64,000 nucleotides of DNA from Hassallia sp050875635 (GCF_050875635.1 NZ_JBPAOH010000002.1:1-64000), one strand, 5' to 3'; numbered from the stretch's first letter, positions 1 through 8,811 are shown. The notes: generated by a model not told the origin, from the letters alone. Translations and numbers: made by a program.

Positions 1-340
1 AGTGGGGAAACTCCTTTAAGTAAGTTGGCTGGTTGAAGGAAGAATCCCACGGCTTTTTATGAAAACGAGCGAAGCGATGTTTTCGTAGCCGTGGGAGTGT
101 CAACTCACTCAAATTTGCATCCTTTAAGTTGGCTCCATTTAGGTCTGCATCAGTTAAGTTTGACCGACTCAAATCGGCTCCACTTAAATCGGCTCGACTG
201 AGGTCAGCTCCGCTCAAATCGGCTCCACCTAAATTTACACCTTTCAAATCCGCATCAGAAAGGTTTGCTTGATGCAAATTTGCTCCATTGAAATTCCGTT
301 CTCCCGCTGCATATTGATTCAGGAGTTTGTTAGTATCCAT
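1..340 (-). CDS. Pentapeptide-repeat protein, 3' end outside window
   Basis: The minus strand is open from an ATG at 338-340 to the window edge, so the C-terminus is not seen. After a short head (MDTNKLLNQYAAGE) the protein is runs of five residues of the A(D/N)LSx type (GGADLSGADLSRADLSG), the signature of pentapeptide-repeat right-handed beta-helices. About 16 repeats are visible up to position ~105. There the pattern stops and a 52-bp palindrome (45-96) reads through without a stop. Beyond it, an A-N-L-L-K-like pentapeptide trace lies in another frame (positions ~9-30), so the gene looks damaged by the palindrome, although the frame stays open to the edge. Function is unknown; such proteins are common in cyanobacteria. 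The start is supported only by a weak purine stretch upstream. Confidence 0.8.
   Translation of the reverse strand, partial: MDTNKLLNQYAAGERNFNGANLHQANLSDADLKGVNLGGADLSGADLSRADLSGADLSRSNLTDADLNGANLKDANLSELTLPRLRKHRFARFHKKPWDSSFNQPTYLKEFPH
45..96. repeat. 52-bp palindrome inside the pentapeptide gene
   Basis: TCCCACGGC at 45-53 pairs with GCCGTGGGA at 88-96, and GAAAAC (61-66) pairs with GTTTTC (79-84). This is a long hairpin with an AT-rich bulge. It interrupts the pentapeptide periodicity of the surrounding reading frame, as a mobile palindromic repeat would. Confidence 0.7.
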
Positions 341-421
341 GTTGTTTGCCTCGCCATGTCTACAGGTAATGAAATAACCCTCAAACCACACGAAGACATT
401 TATTTAACAACCGCAATAGCA

Positions 422-543
422 CCTACCCTAGAAGGGTAGGGCTACACGTACAAAGCCTGCGTAGGCAGGCTTTAAAAGCCTTGAGTTTCTTTGAGTCCGC
501 GTAGGCGGACTTCGTTCGTATAGCCCCAGGCTTCAGCCTGAGG
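422..543. repeat. Cluster of dispersed intergenic hairpins
   Basis: There are four successive hairpins: 422-440 (CCTACCCTAGAAGGGTAGG), 454-471 (AGCCTGCGTAGGCAGGCT), 494-511 (AGTCCGCGTAGGCGGACT) and 526-543 (CCAGGCTTCAGCCTGAGG). The same modules recur at 7588-7696, 12405-12515, 17414-17465 and 21828-21885, so this is a dispersed repeat family rather than one gene's terminator. The rest of 341-690 shows no coding sequence. Confidence 0.8.
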
Positions 544-637
544 TGCATTAGTGCAAGATGTAAGTAAAACTAATATTCTTATTTTGCTAGAGTTTCTCTG
601 TTGTTGATCGTTTGCTTCATGGAAATATATATCAACA

Positions 638-666
638 GTAGAGACGTTTGGATGGAACGTCTCTAC
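638..666. repeat. Palindrome, GTAGAGACGTTCC family
   Basis: GTAGAGACGT at 638-647 pairs with ACGTCTCTAC at 657-666. The same palindrome with different loops is at 21749-21777 and 28618-28647. All three copies are intergenic. Confidence 0.8.
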
Positions 667-690
667 AAACATATCGCCATTAAATCAAGC

Positions 691-1653
691 TTAATGTGGT
701 GTACCATGTCCCAATAACTCAAGAAGCTTAAGCTCAATTTTCTCTCTCACTAACTGGTTGCCTTGTAAGTTAAGGTGAATGTGGTCTTGATAGATAGATT
801 TTGGCTCTTTGATGGCGTTAAATGTCGGCAGATAATCTATATAAGTAATTTGCTGCGCTTCGGTAAAATCTTTGAGTCGTTGACGTGCGGTAATTTCATA
901 ATCGCGTGAACCTGGTTTACCAATTTCTCGCAGTAAGGGAGTCATCACCAAGAGAAATTCACAGTTATTTTCACGAGTCAGTGCTTGAATTTTGCTAATT
1001 GCTTCGAGATTAATCCCGACGCGATCGCCTTTCTCATTTTGCACTGCTTTCAATTCTGGAATTAACTTTTGTTTTCGTATTTGTCGCTCAAATACTTCCA
1101 CCAACGCTAAAGCCGGTTTACTATCTGGATAGTTGCGATCGCGTCCTACTGGTAAAGATGTCGGAGCCGTAGCAAACAAATCATCGGTATTAATTAGTAA
1201 CACTACCGCTTGAGCGTTGAAAGTTCCAAACTTTTGCAAATACGCTAATTCATTTCTCGGTCCCCAAGAGTTAGCTGAAGCATTCAGCACTTCGACTTCC
1301 TGATATTTACTTATATTTGCCGCTCTCAAAGAACGCATCATCAAGCTAGAAATTGTATTATCTTGGTCTGTCCACCAGCCACCATTGGCGATAGAATCGC
1401 CTAATAGCAGCACCCGCAGCGTTGAGGGTGAACAAGTTTTTTCTATTGGCGCACCTCGCATAGAATACTGATTAATTTCAATGCGATTACCAAAACGACG
1501 AGTACGCTGGTTTGGTGCTAACAAATAACCAATCTGCTGATCACCGATGTAAATTGGAGGATTGCCAAAACCAAAAAGCGATCGCAGTCCTACCTCTATC
1601 ATCACAAACAGTGCGGCTAATACCATCAAAATTATTACAAGCGCAACTTTCAC
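691..1653 (-). CDS. Membrane-anchored SGNH/GDSL-type hydrolase
   Basis: A 320-aa protein with an N-terminal hydrophobic segment (residues 3-24, signal anchor or signal peptide). Residues ~78-90 contain VLLLGDSIANGG, the GDS block I with the nucleophilic Ser. NASANSWGPRNE follows at the block II position, and near the C-terminus DHIHLNLQGN supplies the Asp-x-x-His of block V. These blocks define SGNH hydrolases, which are esterases, lipases or carbohydrate deacetylases acting outside the membrane when they carry such an anchor. The substrate cannot be told. The gene stands alone on the minus strand; a role in acyl-group removal from surface polymers is only a guess. The ATG at 1653 puts the hydrophobic anchor at the very N-terminus, which supports that start. 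Confidence 0.85.
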   Translation of the reverse strand: MKVALVIILMVLAALFVMIEVGLRSLFGFGNPPIYIGDQQIGYLLAPNQRTRRFGNRIEINQYSMRGAPIEKTCSPSTLRVLLLGDSIANGGWWTDQDNTISSLMMRSLRAANISKYQEVEVLNASANSWGPRNELAYLQKFGTFNAQAVVLLINTDDLFATAPTSLPVGRDRNYPDSKPALALVEVFERQIRKQKLIPELKAVQNEKGDRVGINLEAISKIQALTRENNCEFLLVMTPLLREIGKPGSRDYEITARQRLKDFTEAQQITYIDYLPTFNAIKEPKSIYQDHIHLNLQGNQLVREKIELKLLELLGHGTPH

Positions 1654-1808
1654 CTTTCAACGCCCTCAACGGTGACACAAAGTAATAAATTCTACCAAAA
1701 ATTCTCAAAAACTAGTTGCAATATATACTTAACTACTTCAATCTTGCTTAGATTCCGCTTTAAGTGTATTTACGGTAAATCTGACTGATTGATATCAGTC
1801 AACAAGAA

Positions 1809-1976
1809 GGGTGTAGGGTGTAGGGGGTAGGGTTTAGGGGAGAAGACGGCTAGGGAAGGGGCGTATGATTCCCCGACCAATGCAATCGTCCTCGCCTGAT
1901 CGGGGCGTATGTTTACCACTGGTCGTTGGGGCTATCTATGCACCCCACACCCCACACCCCACACCCCACACCCCGC
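1809..1976. repeat. Inverted pair of short tandem repeats (GGGTGTA / ACACCCC)
   Basis: Degenerate 7-mers of the GGGTGTA type fill 1809-1840 and the complementary (CACACCC)n array fills 1941-1976, so the two arrays can pair over ~100 bp. Similar opposed arrays occur at 35057-35241 and 63466-63689. Such short tandem repeats are typical of filamentous cyanobacteria. The remaining bases of 1654-2089 show no gene. Confidence 0.85.
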
Positions 1977-2089
1977 CCCAACGGGGCTTGGTCACAAAAT
2001 TGTCTCAGCCTTAATCTACGTCTAAAGGCATAGGTAATATTATTGATGTAAATTTTGCCCAGCTTTGCTGAAAATTAATTTAAGTTTAG

Positions 2090-2117
2090 TTGCACATGCA
2101 AATAGAAAGACTACAAT
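2090..2117 (+). promoter_or_regulatory. Candidate sigma70-type promoter of the 46-aa protein gene
   Basis: TTGCAC at 2090-2095 and TACAAT at 2112-2117 are separated by 16 bp and lie ~45 bp ahead of the start codon at 2164. Both hexamers are one mismatch or two from consensus, so the call is tentative. The -35 overlaps a small palindrome (TTGCACATGCAA). Confidence 0.4.
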
Positions 2118-2163
2118 CAAAGCGGGCAAATGAGCACGCTTATCAAAGGAGGCGCACATCGCT

Positions 2164-2304
2164 ATGTCCGACTTAAACCGAGGAATCATGAAGTTTAAGG
2201 GCGCAGATTCTCCAAAAGCGGTAACTATCTCTACCGTGCTGCTTTTGGGGTCGATCGCTGCTCTAATTATTTGGGCGCTGCAAGCTGCCTATGCGATAAA
2301 CTAA
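2164..2304 (+). CDS. 46-aa single-pass membrane protein, Psb35-like
   Basis: A short gene with a very good Shine-Dalgarno (AAAGGAGG, 2145-2152) 11 bp before its ATG. The product starts MSDLNRGIMKFKGADSPKAV, continues with one strongly hydrophobic helix (residues ~21-40, including LLLGSIAALIIWAL) and ends QAAYAIN. The layout of a short polar, probably cytoplasmic N-terminus plus one transmembrane helix is that of small photosystem-associated subunits. The sequence resembles, from memory, the cyanobacterial family named Psb35-related (photosystem II CP47-module assembly). That identification is unverified; the coding call itself rests on the SD, start and composition. Confidence 0.8.
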   Translation: MSDLNRGIMKFKGADSPKAVTISTVLLLGSIAALIIWALQAAYAIN

Positions 2305-2759
2305 GGATATTAACAGCTGTTGAGGGACACTCGCAAGGAAAGTTTGCCAAATTTAAAATTCTGACCAATCTATCTTTGTCTTAAGTGTTTCTCACCAGCT
2401 ACCTAAAACGCTCTGAAAATAATTTATAAAGATTTTATATTTTCGAGTTTAAATTTCACATATAAGAAGTTAAATCTGGCTATCGTGAAAACAGGGTGTG
2501 AAATGTATTCTAGATGCGATCGACACAGGAACGCAGTTAAGCTTAAACGCAGGCGTCTACCTATATTATTTTTAAATTACTTATAGTACTTGACTTCGGT
2601 TTCGACCACCAAGTATTTATATTTATTAATTTTTGTAACCCTTATCGGCAAAGGCATCCAAAATTTTAGATGCATCTGCCCTTGGTTTCTATATGAAAAA
2701 ATCGCCTTTGTTGACGGCACAAAGAGCCAAGACTATAAATCTCAAACCCACAACGTACA
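2305..2759. other. Intergenic, nothing recognised
   Basis: AT-rich spacer of 455 bp. An open frame beginning TTG at 2590 lacks a ribosome binding site and overlaps the next start, so it was not called. No clear terminator or promoter was found. Confidence 0.5.
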
Positions 2760-5651
2760 ATGCTTGAACTCTGGGGTGCCTTAATTATTTTAATTGTTTG
2801 CCCTCTCCTGGGGGCACTACCGCTAATTGACTGGATTACCCAAGCTTTAAATGGGCGGCAATTAGCACACGTAGGTACTGGTAATATTAGTGTTTCAGCC
2901 GCATTTTATCACGGTGGCAGACTAGTAGGAATTCTGGCGGTATTGTCAGAAGCGTTAAAGGGAATTGCCGCTGTCTTACTTGCCCGTGCTTTCTTTGGAG
3001 AGGGATCGGCTTGGGAATTGATTGCCCTGATTGCCTTAGTAGTAGGACGATACTGGGTAGCAAAAGGTGCAGGAACGACAAATGTTGCTTGGGGATTTGC
3101 GGTACATGATCCGCTGGTAGCTGGATTTGTGCTTTTTCTGGTAACTATTACCTTTAGTGTTGTTCGCAACAAAAAATTGGCAAAATACGGCGTTTTGGTA
3201 TTGTTTCCTTTGCTTGTGACACTTTTCCACGCTCAGGATTTACCGAAAATCATCGCTGCTGTCGCTTTAGCGGTGTTACTTGGCTGGATTTATAAACGAA
3301 TTCCGGATGACTTGAATTTACCAACCGAAAACGCGCAAAAAGATTCGCAAGCAGCTAATAAATTTTTGCGCGGTCAGACAAATATTGTTTCTTTAGATGA
3401 CGATTTGGATGCTGCATTATTCGGACAAAAGGCAGCTACTTTATCTCAAGTTAAGCGCTGGGGTTATCCAGTGCCGAAAGGGTGGGTACTGGCACCTTCT
3501 GACGACGCAGAAGCATTAGTAGAAATTATGTATCCTTCAGAATTATCGCCTCTGGTGGTGCGTTCCTCGGCGATTGGGGAAGACTCAGAACAAGCTTCTG
3601 CTGCCGGACAGTATGAAACAATTTTAAATGTTACCAACAAACAAGAGTTGCGAGAAGCGATCGCCCTGACTCAAGCTTCTTACAATCAACCAACTGCGAT
3701 GCAATATCGACGCGATCGCGGTTCCCAAGAAGCAGCAATGGCAGTGCTAGTTCAACAACAAGTCCAAAGTGTATATTCTGGGGTAGCTTTCAGCCGCGAT
3801 CCGATTACTCGACAAGGAGAAGCGATCGTCATTGAAGCTTTACCAGGAAGTCCGACGCAAATCGTTTCCGGAAGAGTCACACCAGAACAATATCGCGCTT
3901 TTGTCGTCGAAACCGAAAATTTTAAGTTTGTGCAATTAGAAGGCACTGGACAAGTACCGCAAGCTTTACTTAAACAAGTTGCCTACTTATGCCGACATCT
4001 AGAAGAACGTTTTCACGGCATTCCCCAAGATATCGAGTGGAGTTACGACGGTCAAACACTTTGGATATTACAAGCACGACCTATCACCACTTTACTACCA
4101 ATTTGGACTCGCAAAATCGCCGCCGAAGTAATTCCCGGATTGATTCGTCCTTTAACTTGGTCGATTAACCGTCCTTTAACTTGCGGCGTTTGGGGAGAAC
4201 TTTTTACAATCGTTTTAGGCGATCGCGCTGATGGATTAGACTTTAAAGAAACCGCCACGCTTCATTATTCTAGAGCATATTTTAATGCATCCCTCTTAGG
4301 GCAGATTTTCTTAAGAATGGGTTTACCGCCGGAAAGTCTGGAATTTTTAACCAGAGGTTCCAAGATGAGTAAACCGCCTTTGGATTCTACCTTGAAGAAT
4401 CTACCCGGATTGGCGAAGTTGCTCAGACGCGAATTAAATTTAGAAAAAGACTTTAAGCGCGATTATCACAGAAGATTTGTGCCTGGTTTGTCGCAGTTGA
4501 CGCAAGAATTTATCGATGACTTCGATCCGCCGAGACTGTTAAAGAGAATTGACTTTATCTTAGAATTGCTGCGAATTGCGACTTATTACAGTATTTTAGC
4601 TCCTTTGAGTGTAGCGCTGCGTCAAGGAATTTTTCGGGTAAAAGATGGCAAAATTGATAACAGCGTCACACCAGAAGTAGCAGCAATGCGCGAGTTGAGT
4701 GCATTAGCCGCAGATGCCAAACAGGTATTACCTGAAGTTGAACCACAGCAAGTATTTGAGCAATTAGCGCCAACCCCCGAAGGGCAGAAGATTTTAGAAA
4801 AATTTGACGAATTGCTTCAAGATTACGGCTATTTAAGTGAAGTCGGAACTGATATTGCCGTTCCCACCTGGAAGGAAGATCCCCAAGCGATAAAGCAGTT
4901 ATTTGTGCAGTTGATGCAGGATAACCAACCGCTGATAGATAATTTAGAAGGAATTTATCGTCCGCGAAAACAAAAGAAAAAGCGAGGATTTGTACAGCAG
5001 CGCGTGGATCTCAAAGGACGAGTTACTGAGGTATACTCGCGCTTGTTAGGTGAGTTGCGCTGGTGTTTTTTGGCTTTAGAGAAGATTTGGTTAGAAGCCG
5101 GCTTGTTGAAAGAAAAAGGAGATATCTTTTTTCTGGAATTGAATGAAGTGCGGCAATTGATAGAGAATTGGGATGCTCGATTGATTAATCAGTTGCAAGA
5201 GTCAGTATTAGTTAGGCGATCGCAACTTACAGAAGACAGTCAATTAAATCAAGTACCTCTTTTAGTTTACGGCAATGCTCCCCCCGTGCCGCTAGCTCTT
5301 TCTAAGATAACCTCCGATCAAATATTACAAGGCATTCCCGCCAGTCACGGACAAGCCGAGGGAAGAGTCAAGGTGTTGCGGAATTTACAAGATATACCAG
5401 AGATTGACCGAGATACGATATTGGTAGTGCCTTATACCGATTCCGGCTGGGCACCGCTGTTAGTTAGAGCTGGTGGCTTAATTGCCGAAGCTGGTGGAAG
5501 ATTATCTCACGGGGCGATCGTTGCTCGTGAATATGGTATACCAGCAGTGATGGATGTACGCGGTGCTACCTGGTTGCTGCAAGATGGTCAACGAGTCAGA
5601 ATCGATGGCTATCGCGGTATTGTGGAATTATCTAATGATTTAAGACCGTAG
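2760..5651 (+). CDS. PlsY-like acyltransferase fused to PEP-synthase-like domains
   Basis: A 963-aa fusion. Residues 1-~185 are a polytopic membrane domain like PlsY (acyl-phosphate:glycerol-3-phosphate acyltransferase): GALPLIDWI matches motif 1, G39-T-G-N-ISVSA is a variant of the GSGNxGxTN phosphate loop, and EALKG (K67) matches motif 3. After a linker, residues ~212-445 resemble the ATP-grasp domain of PEP synthase/PPDK (VRSSAIGEDSEQASAAGQYE; later IPQDIEWSYDGQTLWILQAR). Residues ~865-955 form the swivelling phosphohistidine domain, with GGRLSHGAIVAREYG giving H917. No PEP/pyruvate TIM-barrel was recognised; the middle ~420 residues are unassigned. Likely a membrane enzyme coupling phosphotransfer to lipid or acyl chemistry; the reaction is unknown. 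Similar fusions are, from memory, present in other cyanobacteria. The start is the ATG at 2760. Confidence 0.85.
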   Translation: MLELWGALIILIVCPLLGALPLIDWITQALNGRQLAHVGTGNISVSAAFYHGGRLVGILAVLSEALKGIAAVLLARAFFGEGSAWELIALIALVVGRYWVAKGAGTTNVAWGFAVHDPLVAGFVLFLVTITFSVVRNKKLAKYGVLVLFPLLVTLFHAQDLPKIIAAVALAVLLGWIYKRIPDDLNLPTENAQKDSQAANKFLRGQTNIVSLDDDLDAALFGQKAATLSQVKRWGYPVPKGWVLAPSDDAEALVEIMYPSELSPLVVRSSAIGEDSEQASAAGQYETILNVTNKQELREAIALTQASYNQPTAMQYRRDRGSQEAAMAVLVQQQVQSVYSGVAFSRDPITRQGEAIVIEALPGSPTQIVSGRVTPEQYRAFVVETENFKFVQLEGTGQVPQALLKQVAYLCRHLEERFHGIPQDIEWSYDGQTLWILQARPITTLLPIWTRKIAAEVIPGLIRPLTWSINRPLTCGVWGELFTIVLGDRADGLDFKETATLHYSRAYFNASLLGQIFLRMGLPPESLEFLTRGSKMSKPPLDSTLKNLPGLAKLLRRELNLEKDFKRDYHRRFVPGLSQLTQEFIDDFDPPRLLKRIDFILELLRIATYYSILAPLSVALRQGIFRVKDGKIDNSVTPEVAAMRELSALAADAKQVLPEVEPQQVFEQLAPTPEGQKILEKFDELLQDYGYLSEVGTDIAVPTWKEDPQAIKQLFVQLMQDNQPLIDNLEGIYRPRKQKKKRGFVQQRVDLKGRVTEVYSRLLGELRWCFLALEKIWLEAGLLKEKGDIFFLELNEVRQLIENWDARLINQLQESVLVRRSQLTEDSQLNQVPLLVYGNAPPVPLALSKITSDQILQGIPASHGQAEGRVKVLRNLQDIPEIDRDTILVVPYTDSGWAPLLVRAGGLIAEAGGRLSHGAIVAREYGIPAVMDVRGATWLLQDGQRVRIDGYRGIVELSNDLRP

Positions 5652-5678
5652 TAAGCGATTTATCGCTTCCTCGTCTTC

Positions 5679-5707
5679 CTCGTTCCCAGTCTAAGATTGG
5701 GAACGAG
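5679..5707. terminator. Hairpin after the PlsY fusion gene
   Basis: CTCGTTCCCAGTCT (5679-5692) pairs with AGATTGGGAACGAG (5694-5707) with one mismatch. It lies 28 bp past the stop codon, so it may end transcription, but no U-run follows and GTTCCCAGTCT hairpins are common dispersed repeats in cyanobacteria. Confidence 0.5.
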
Positions 5708-6206
5708 TCTGATGCAAAGTTAAAAAACTTACTATATAAATTTACTCCACACCATTCATAAATAATTATCTATATATATTGATGAAAAACGAATAAAAAG
5801 AGCCTAAAAGCATTCACTCATAGTATCAAAGTAATAATTGTCATAAAGAAAAAGCTATATATTCAAGTTTTATCCGGCATTTGCGACTGAACTATAAGTT
5901 TTTACTTATAGTTCCAATATAATATTTATTTAATAATTACAGTTTAAAAGATATCAATTTGACATTAAAACCTGTAAACTGTTTTCAACAAGGTGAGCGA
6001 TCCCCAAAGTTGACACCAAAGAGCAATAAATAAATTAACCACAGTTTCTCTTTAAGCAGTCAACGAGTCTTTTCTACTGGAAAAGGCGCATATCTGCTTA
6101 TTAGTTATAGCTGAAAATTGCCATTGAAAATGCCAGAAACATTTCTTGTTTCTCTGCTTAATTTGTCGTACTTAAAAACAATAAAGTTCCCAGTTTTGGA
6201 GTGATT
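5708..6206. other. Long leader region upstream of nrtA
   Basis: AT-rich 500-bp spacer with no coding sequence. GTT-N8-TAC at 5719-5732 is one base off the NtcA consensus GTA-N8-TAC, and GTA-N8-TCA at 5974-5987 is a weaker match. Neither sits next to an obvious -10 close to the gene, so no nitrogen-control site is claimed. Confidence 0.35.
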
Positions 6207-7574
6207 ATGACAGAATTTTTTAATCAATTTTCTCGCCGCAAATTTATATTAACAGCCGGAGCCTCTGCGGGTGCTGTGTTCCTCAAAGGCTGTTTGGGAA
6301 ATCCCCCGGCAAGCATTACAGGTAAAAGTGTACAGGCACAGCCAGCGGCTCAAACTGTTGCCAATTTAACTCCAGAACAAAAACCAGAAACGACTACAGT
6401 TAAGTTAGGATATATCCCAATTGTAGAAGCGGCTCCGTTAATTATTGCCAAAGAAAAAGGCTTTTTTGCCAAGTATGGCATGACCAATGTTAACCTTTCC
6501 AAACAAGCTTCTTGGGGTTCAGCGCGGGACAATATAGAAATTGGTTCTGCTGGTGGTGGAATTGATGGCGGACAATGGCAAATGCCAATGCCGCATTTAA
6601 TTAGCGAAGGTTTAATTACCAAAGGCAATCAAAAAATTCCCATGTATGTGTTGTGTCAGTTGATTACGCATGGAAATGGAATTGCGATCGCCAACAAGCA
6701 CCTAGGCAAAGGTATTAGTTTGCAACTTGCCGGCGCTAAGTCTTTATTTACGCAACTCAAATCCTCAACACCTTTCACCGCTGCATTTACCTTTCCCCAT
6801 GTCAACCAAGATTTGTGGATTCGTTACTGGTTAGCTGCCGGCGGTTTAGATCCGGATGCCGATGTCAAATTGCTGACAGTACCAGCAGCGCAAACTGTCG
6901 CCAACATGAAGACGGGAACGATGGATGCCTTTAGTACCGGCGATCCTTGGCCCAATCGTCTTGTGAAAGACAAAATTGGCTACATGGCAGCATTAACCGC
7001 AGAGATTTGGAAGAATCACCCCGAAGAATACTTTGCTATGAAAGCTGACTGGGTTGACAAAAATCCCAAGGCAACCAAAGCAATTTTAAAAGGAATTATG
7101 GCGGCTCAACAATGGTTAGATAATTTTGATAACCGGAAAGAAGCGGCTCAAATTCTCGCTGGCAGAAATTATTTTAATCTTCCTGCGGAAGTTTTGATTG
7201 AACCATTCCAAGGTAAGTATGACATGGGTGATGGTCGCAAAATTGATGATAAATCTATGGCGGCTTATTACTGGAAAGATGGAAAAGGTAGTGTTTCTTA
7301 TCCTTACAAGAGTCATGATTTGTGGTTTATTACTGAAAATGTTCGCTGGGGATTTTTGCCGAAAGAATACTTGACTAATGCTAAAGCATTAATCGATAAA
7401 GTCAACCGCGAAGATATTTGGAAAGAAGCTGCGAAAGAAGCTGGAATTGCTGCCGCTGATATTCCTACAAGTACTTCGCGTGGGGTGGAAGAATTTTTTG
7501 ATGGTGTTAAGTTTGACCCTGAGAAGCCAGAAGAATATCTCAGAAGTTTGAAGATTAAGAAGGTTACTGTTTAG
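6207..7574 (+). CDS. nrtA: Nitrate/nitrite ABC transporter substrate-binding lipoprotein
   Basis: 455 aa. The ATG at 6207 is preferred over the GTG at 6201 because GGAG (6198-6201) then sits 5 bp upstream. The N-terminus carries a twin-arginine motif (FSRRKFILTAG) and a lipobox (FLKGC), so it should be a Tat-exported lipoprotein in the periplasm. The rest is the NrtA/CmpA fold: KLGYIPIVEAAPLIIAKEKG near residue 70 and SYPYKSHDLWFITENVRWG near the end. At residue ~243 it reads STGDPW, as I recall for nitrate-binding NrtA, where bicarbonate-binding CmpA has CVGEPW with a metal-binding Glu. That favours nitrate over bicarbonate. It is the first gene of nrtABCD; nitrate and nitrite reductase genes are not in the window. 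Confidence 0.9.
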   Translation: MTEFFNQFSRRKFILTAGASAGAVFLKGCLGNPPASITGKSVQAQPAAQTVANLTPEQKPETTTVKLGYIPIVEAAPLIIAKEKGFFAKYGMTNVNLSKQASWGSARDNIEIGSAGGGIDGGQWQMPMPHLISEGLITKGNQKIPMYVLCQLITHGNGIAIANKHLGKGISLQLAGAKSLFTQLKSSTPFTAAFTFPHVNQDLWIRYWLAAGGLDPDADVKLLTVPAAQTVANMKTGTMDAFSTGDPWPNRLVKDKIGYMAALTAEIWKNHPEEYFAMKADWVDKNPKATKAILKGIMAAQQWLDNFDNRKEAAQILAGRNYFNLPAEVLIEPFQGKYDMGDGRKIDDKSMAAYYWKDGKGSVSYPYKSHDLWFITENVRWGFLPKEYLTNAKALIDKVNREDIWKEAAKEAGIAAADIPTSTSRGVEEFFDGVKFDPEKPEEYLRSLKIKKVTV

Positions 7575-7587
7575 GTAAATAAGCTGT

Positions 7588-7696
7588 CAGACTAAAGTCT
7601 GCGGCTATACAAACGAAGTCCCTTCGGGTTCGCCAGTCGCCTGCGGAGGGAAACCCTCCCTTTCTCGCTGGACTCACTGCCTACGCAGACTAGAAG
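7588..7696. repeat. Dispersed hairpins between nrtA and nrtB
   Basis: CAGACTAAAGTCTG (7588-7601) and GGAGGGAAACCCTCC (7645-7659) are hairpins. GTCTGCGGCTATAC near 7597 is matched by CCTACGCAGACT near 7680-7691, closing a larger fold. The modules belong to the family at 422-543. The element sits inside an operon, so it must be transcribed. Confidence 0.7.
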
Positions 7697-7726
7697 AAAG
7701 AAATAAATTTTAGGAGAATACAGACA

Positions 7727-8566
7727 ATGACAATTGCTCAAAAACGTCCTGGTGGCGCTAGGTTAGATAATAGTTTTATTTCTCGGTTGAAGAAGCAGTT
7801 TCCTAATTTGATACCTCCGGCTGTTGCGATCGCTATCTTTTTAGTTCTTTGGCAATTATTTGCTATGATTCCTGGCGCAACTCTACCGGGTCCAATACAG
7901 GTGATTCAAGATACTTGGATATTGATATTTTGGCCCTTTTATGACAACGGTGGGATAGATAAGGGCTTGTTTTGGCAGATTTTAGCCAGTTTGAAAAGAG
8001 TTGCGATTAGCTATACTTTAGCGGCGATTGTTGGTATTGGCTTGGGCATTTTGATCGGTGTGAATCAAACAATGTCCAAAGCTTTAGATCCTCTGTTTCA
8101 GCTACTGCGGACTGTACCACCTTTGGCTTGGGTGCCGATTTCCTTAGCAGCTTTGCGACAAAACGAACCCGCTGCTTTATTCGTAATTTTCATCACCGCA
8201 ATTTGGCCCATTTTAATTAACACCGCTGTCGGTGTAACTCAAATTCCCCAAGATTACAACAACGTCGCCAAAGTTCTGCAACTTAGCCGCAAAGAATATT
8301 TCACAAACATTCTGATTCCCGCAGCTTTACCTTACATTTTCACCGGATTGAGAATTGCGATCGGTTTGGCTTGGTTGGCGATTATTGCCGCCGAAATCGT
8401 TATGTCCGGTATTGTCGGGATTGGCTTTTTCATCTGGGATGCTTATCAAAATAACAACGTCAGTGAAGTTATTTTGGCTCTAGTTTACATCGGCGTTGTC
8501 GGTCTGCTGCTAGATAAACTCATGGCGTGGATTCAACACAAGATTTTACCAGCAGAACAGAAGTAA
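7727..8566 (+). CDS. nrtB: Nitrate ABC transporter permease
   Basis: 279 aa, inner-membrane permease of the NrtB/SsuC type. After a ~25-residue polar head there are about six hydrophobic helices. The cytoplasmic EAA loop that contacts the ATPases is visible around residues 185-215 (KVLQLSRKEYFTNILIPAAL, then PYIFTGLRIAIGLAW). AGGAG at 7712-7716 lies 10 bp before the ATG at 7727. It pairs with the ATPases of nrtC and nrtD. Length is normal for the family. Repeats, not promoters, fill the spacers on both sides. Confidence 0.93.
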   Translation: MTIAQKRPGGARLDNSFISRLKKQFPNLIPPAVAIAIFLVLWQLFAMIPGATLPGPIQVIQDTWILIFWPFYDNGGIDKGLFWQILASLKRVAISYTLAAIVGIGLGILIGVNQTMSKALDPLFQLLRTVPPLAWVPISLAALRQNEPAALFVIFITAIWPILINTAVGVTQIPQDYNNVAKVLQLSRKEYFTNILIPAALPYIFTGLRIAIGLAWLAIIAAEIVMSGIVGIGFFIWDAYQNNNVSEVILALVYIGVVGLLLDKLMAWIQHKILPAEQK

Positions 8567-8805
8567 GACAGGGAGGACAAGGGGACAAGGGGACAAGGAT
8601 GACAAGGAGACAGGAGACAAGGAGACAAGGAGACAAGGAGGACAAGGAGACAAGGAGACAAGGAGAATAATTCTTTCCCCCTGTCTCTCTCTCCCCATCC
8701 CCCCATCTCCCCCCTCTCCCTTGTCTCCCTCCTCTCCCTTGTCTCCCCCTCCCCCTTGTCTCCCCCCTCCTCCCCATTCCCCATTCCCCATTCCCCATTC
8801 CCCAA
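8567..8805. repeat. Opposed purine and pyrimidine tandem repeats between nrtB and nrtC
   Basis: 8567-8666 is built of GACAAGGA/GGAGACAA units and 8674-8805 of complementary TCTCCC, TTGTCTCC and finally CCCCATT units. The two halves can fold into one very long imperfect hairpin in the nrt mRNA. The last CCCCATT copies end only a few bases from the nrtC start codon. Strand asymmetry is extreme, and open frames here are repeat translation, not genes. Confidence 0.9.
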
Positions 8806-8811
8806 ACTGCT

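Noticed and set aside
472..672. 66-aa minus-strand open frame
   Set aside because: It is made of dispersed hairpins and a palindrome, with no ribosome site.
2590..2784. 64-aa open frame before the PlsY fusion gene
   Set aside because: TTG start without ribosome site, no family resemblance, and it runs into the next gene.
5719..5732. NtcA site for nrtA
   Set aside because: One mismatch, almost 500 bp from the gene, no matching -10 close to it.
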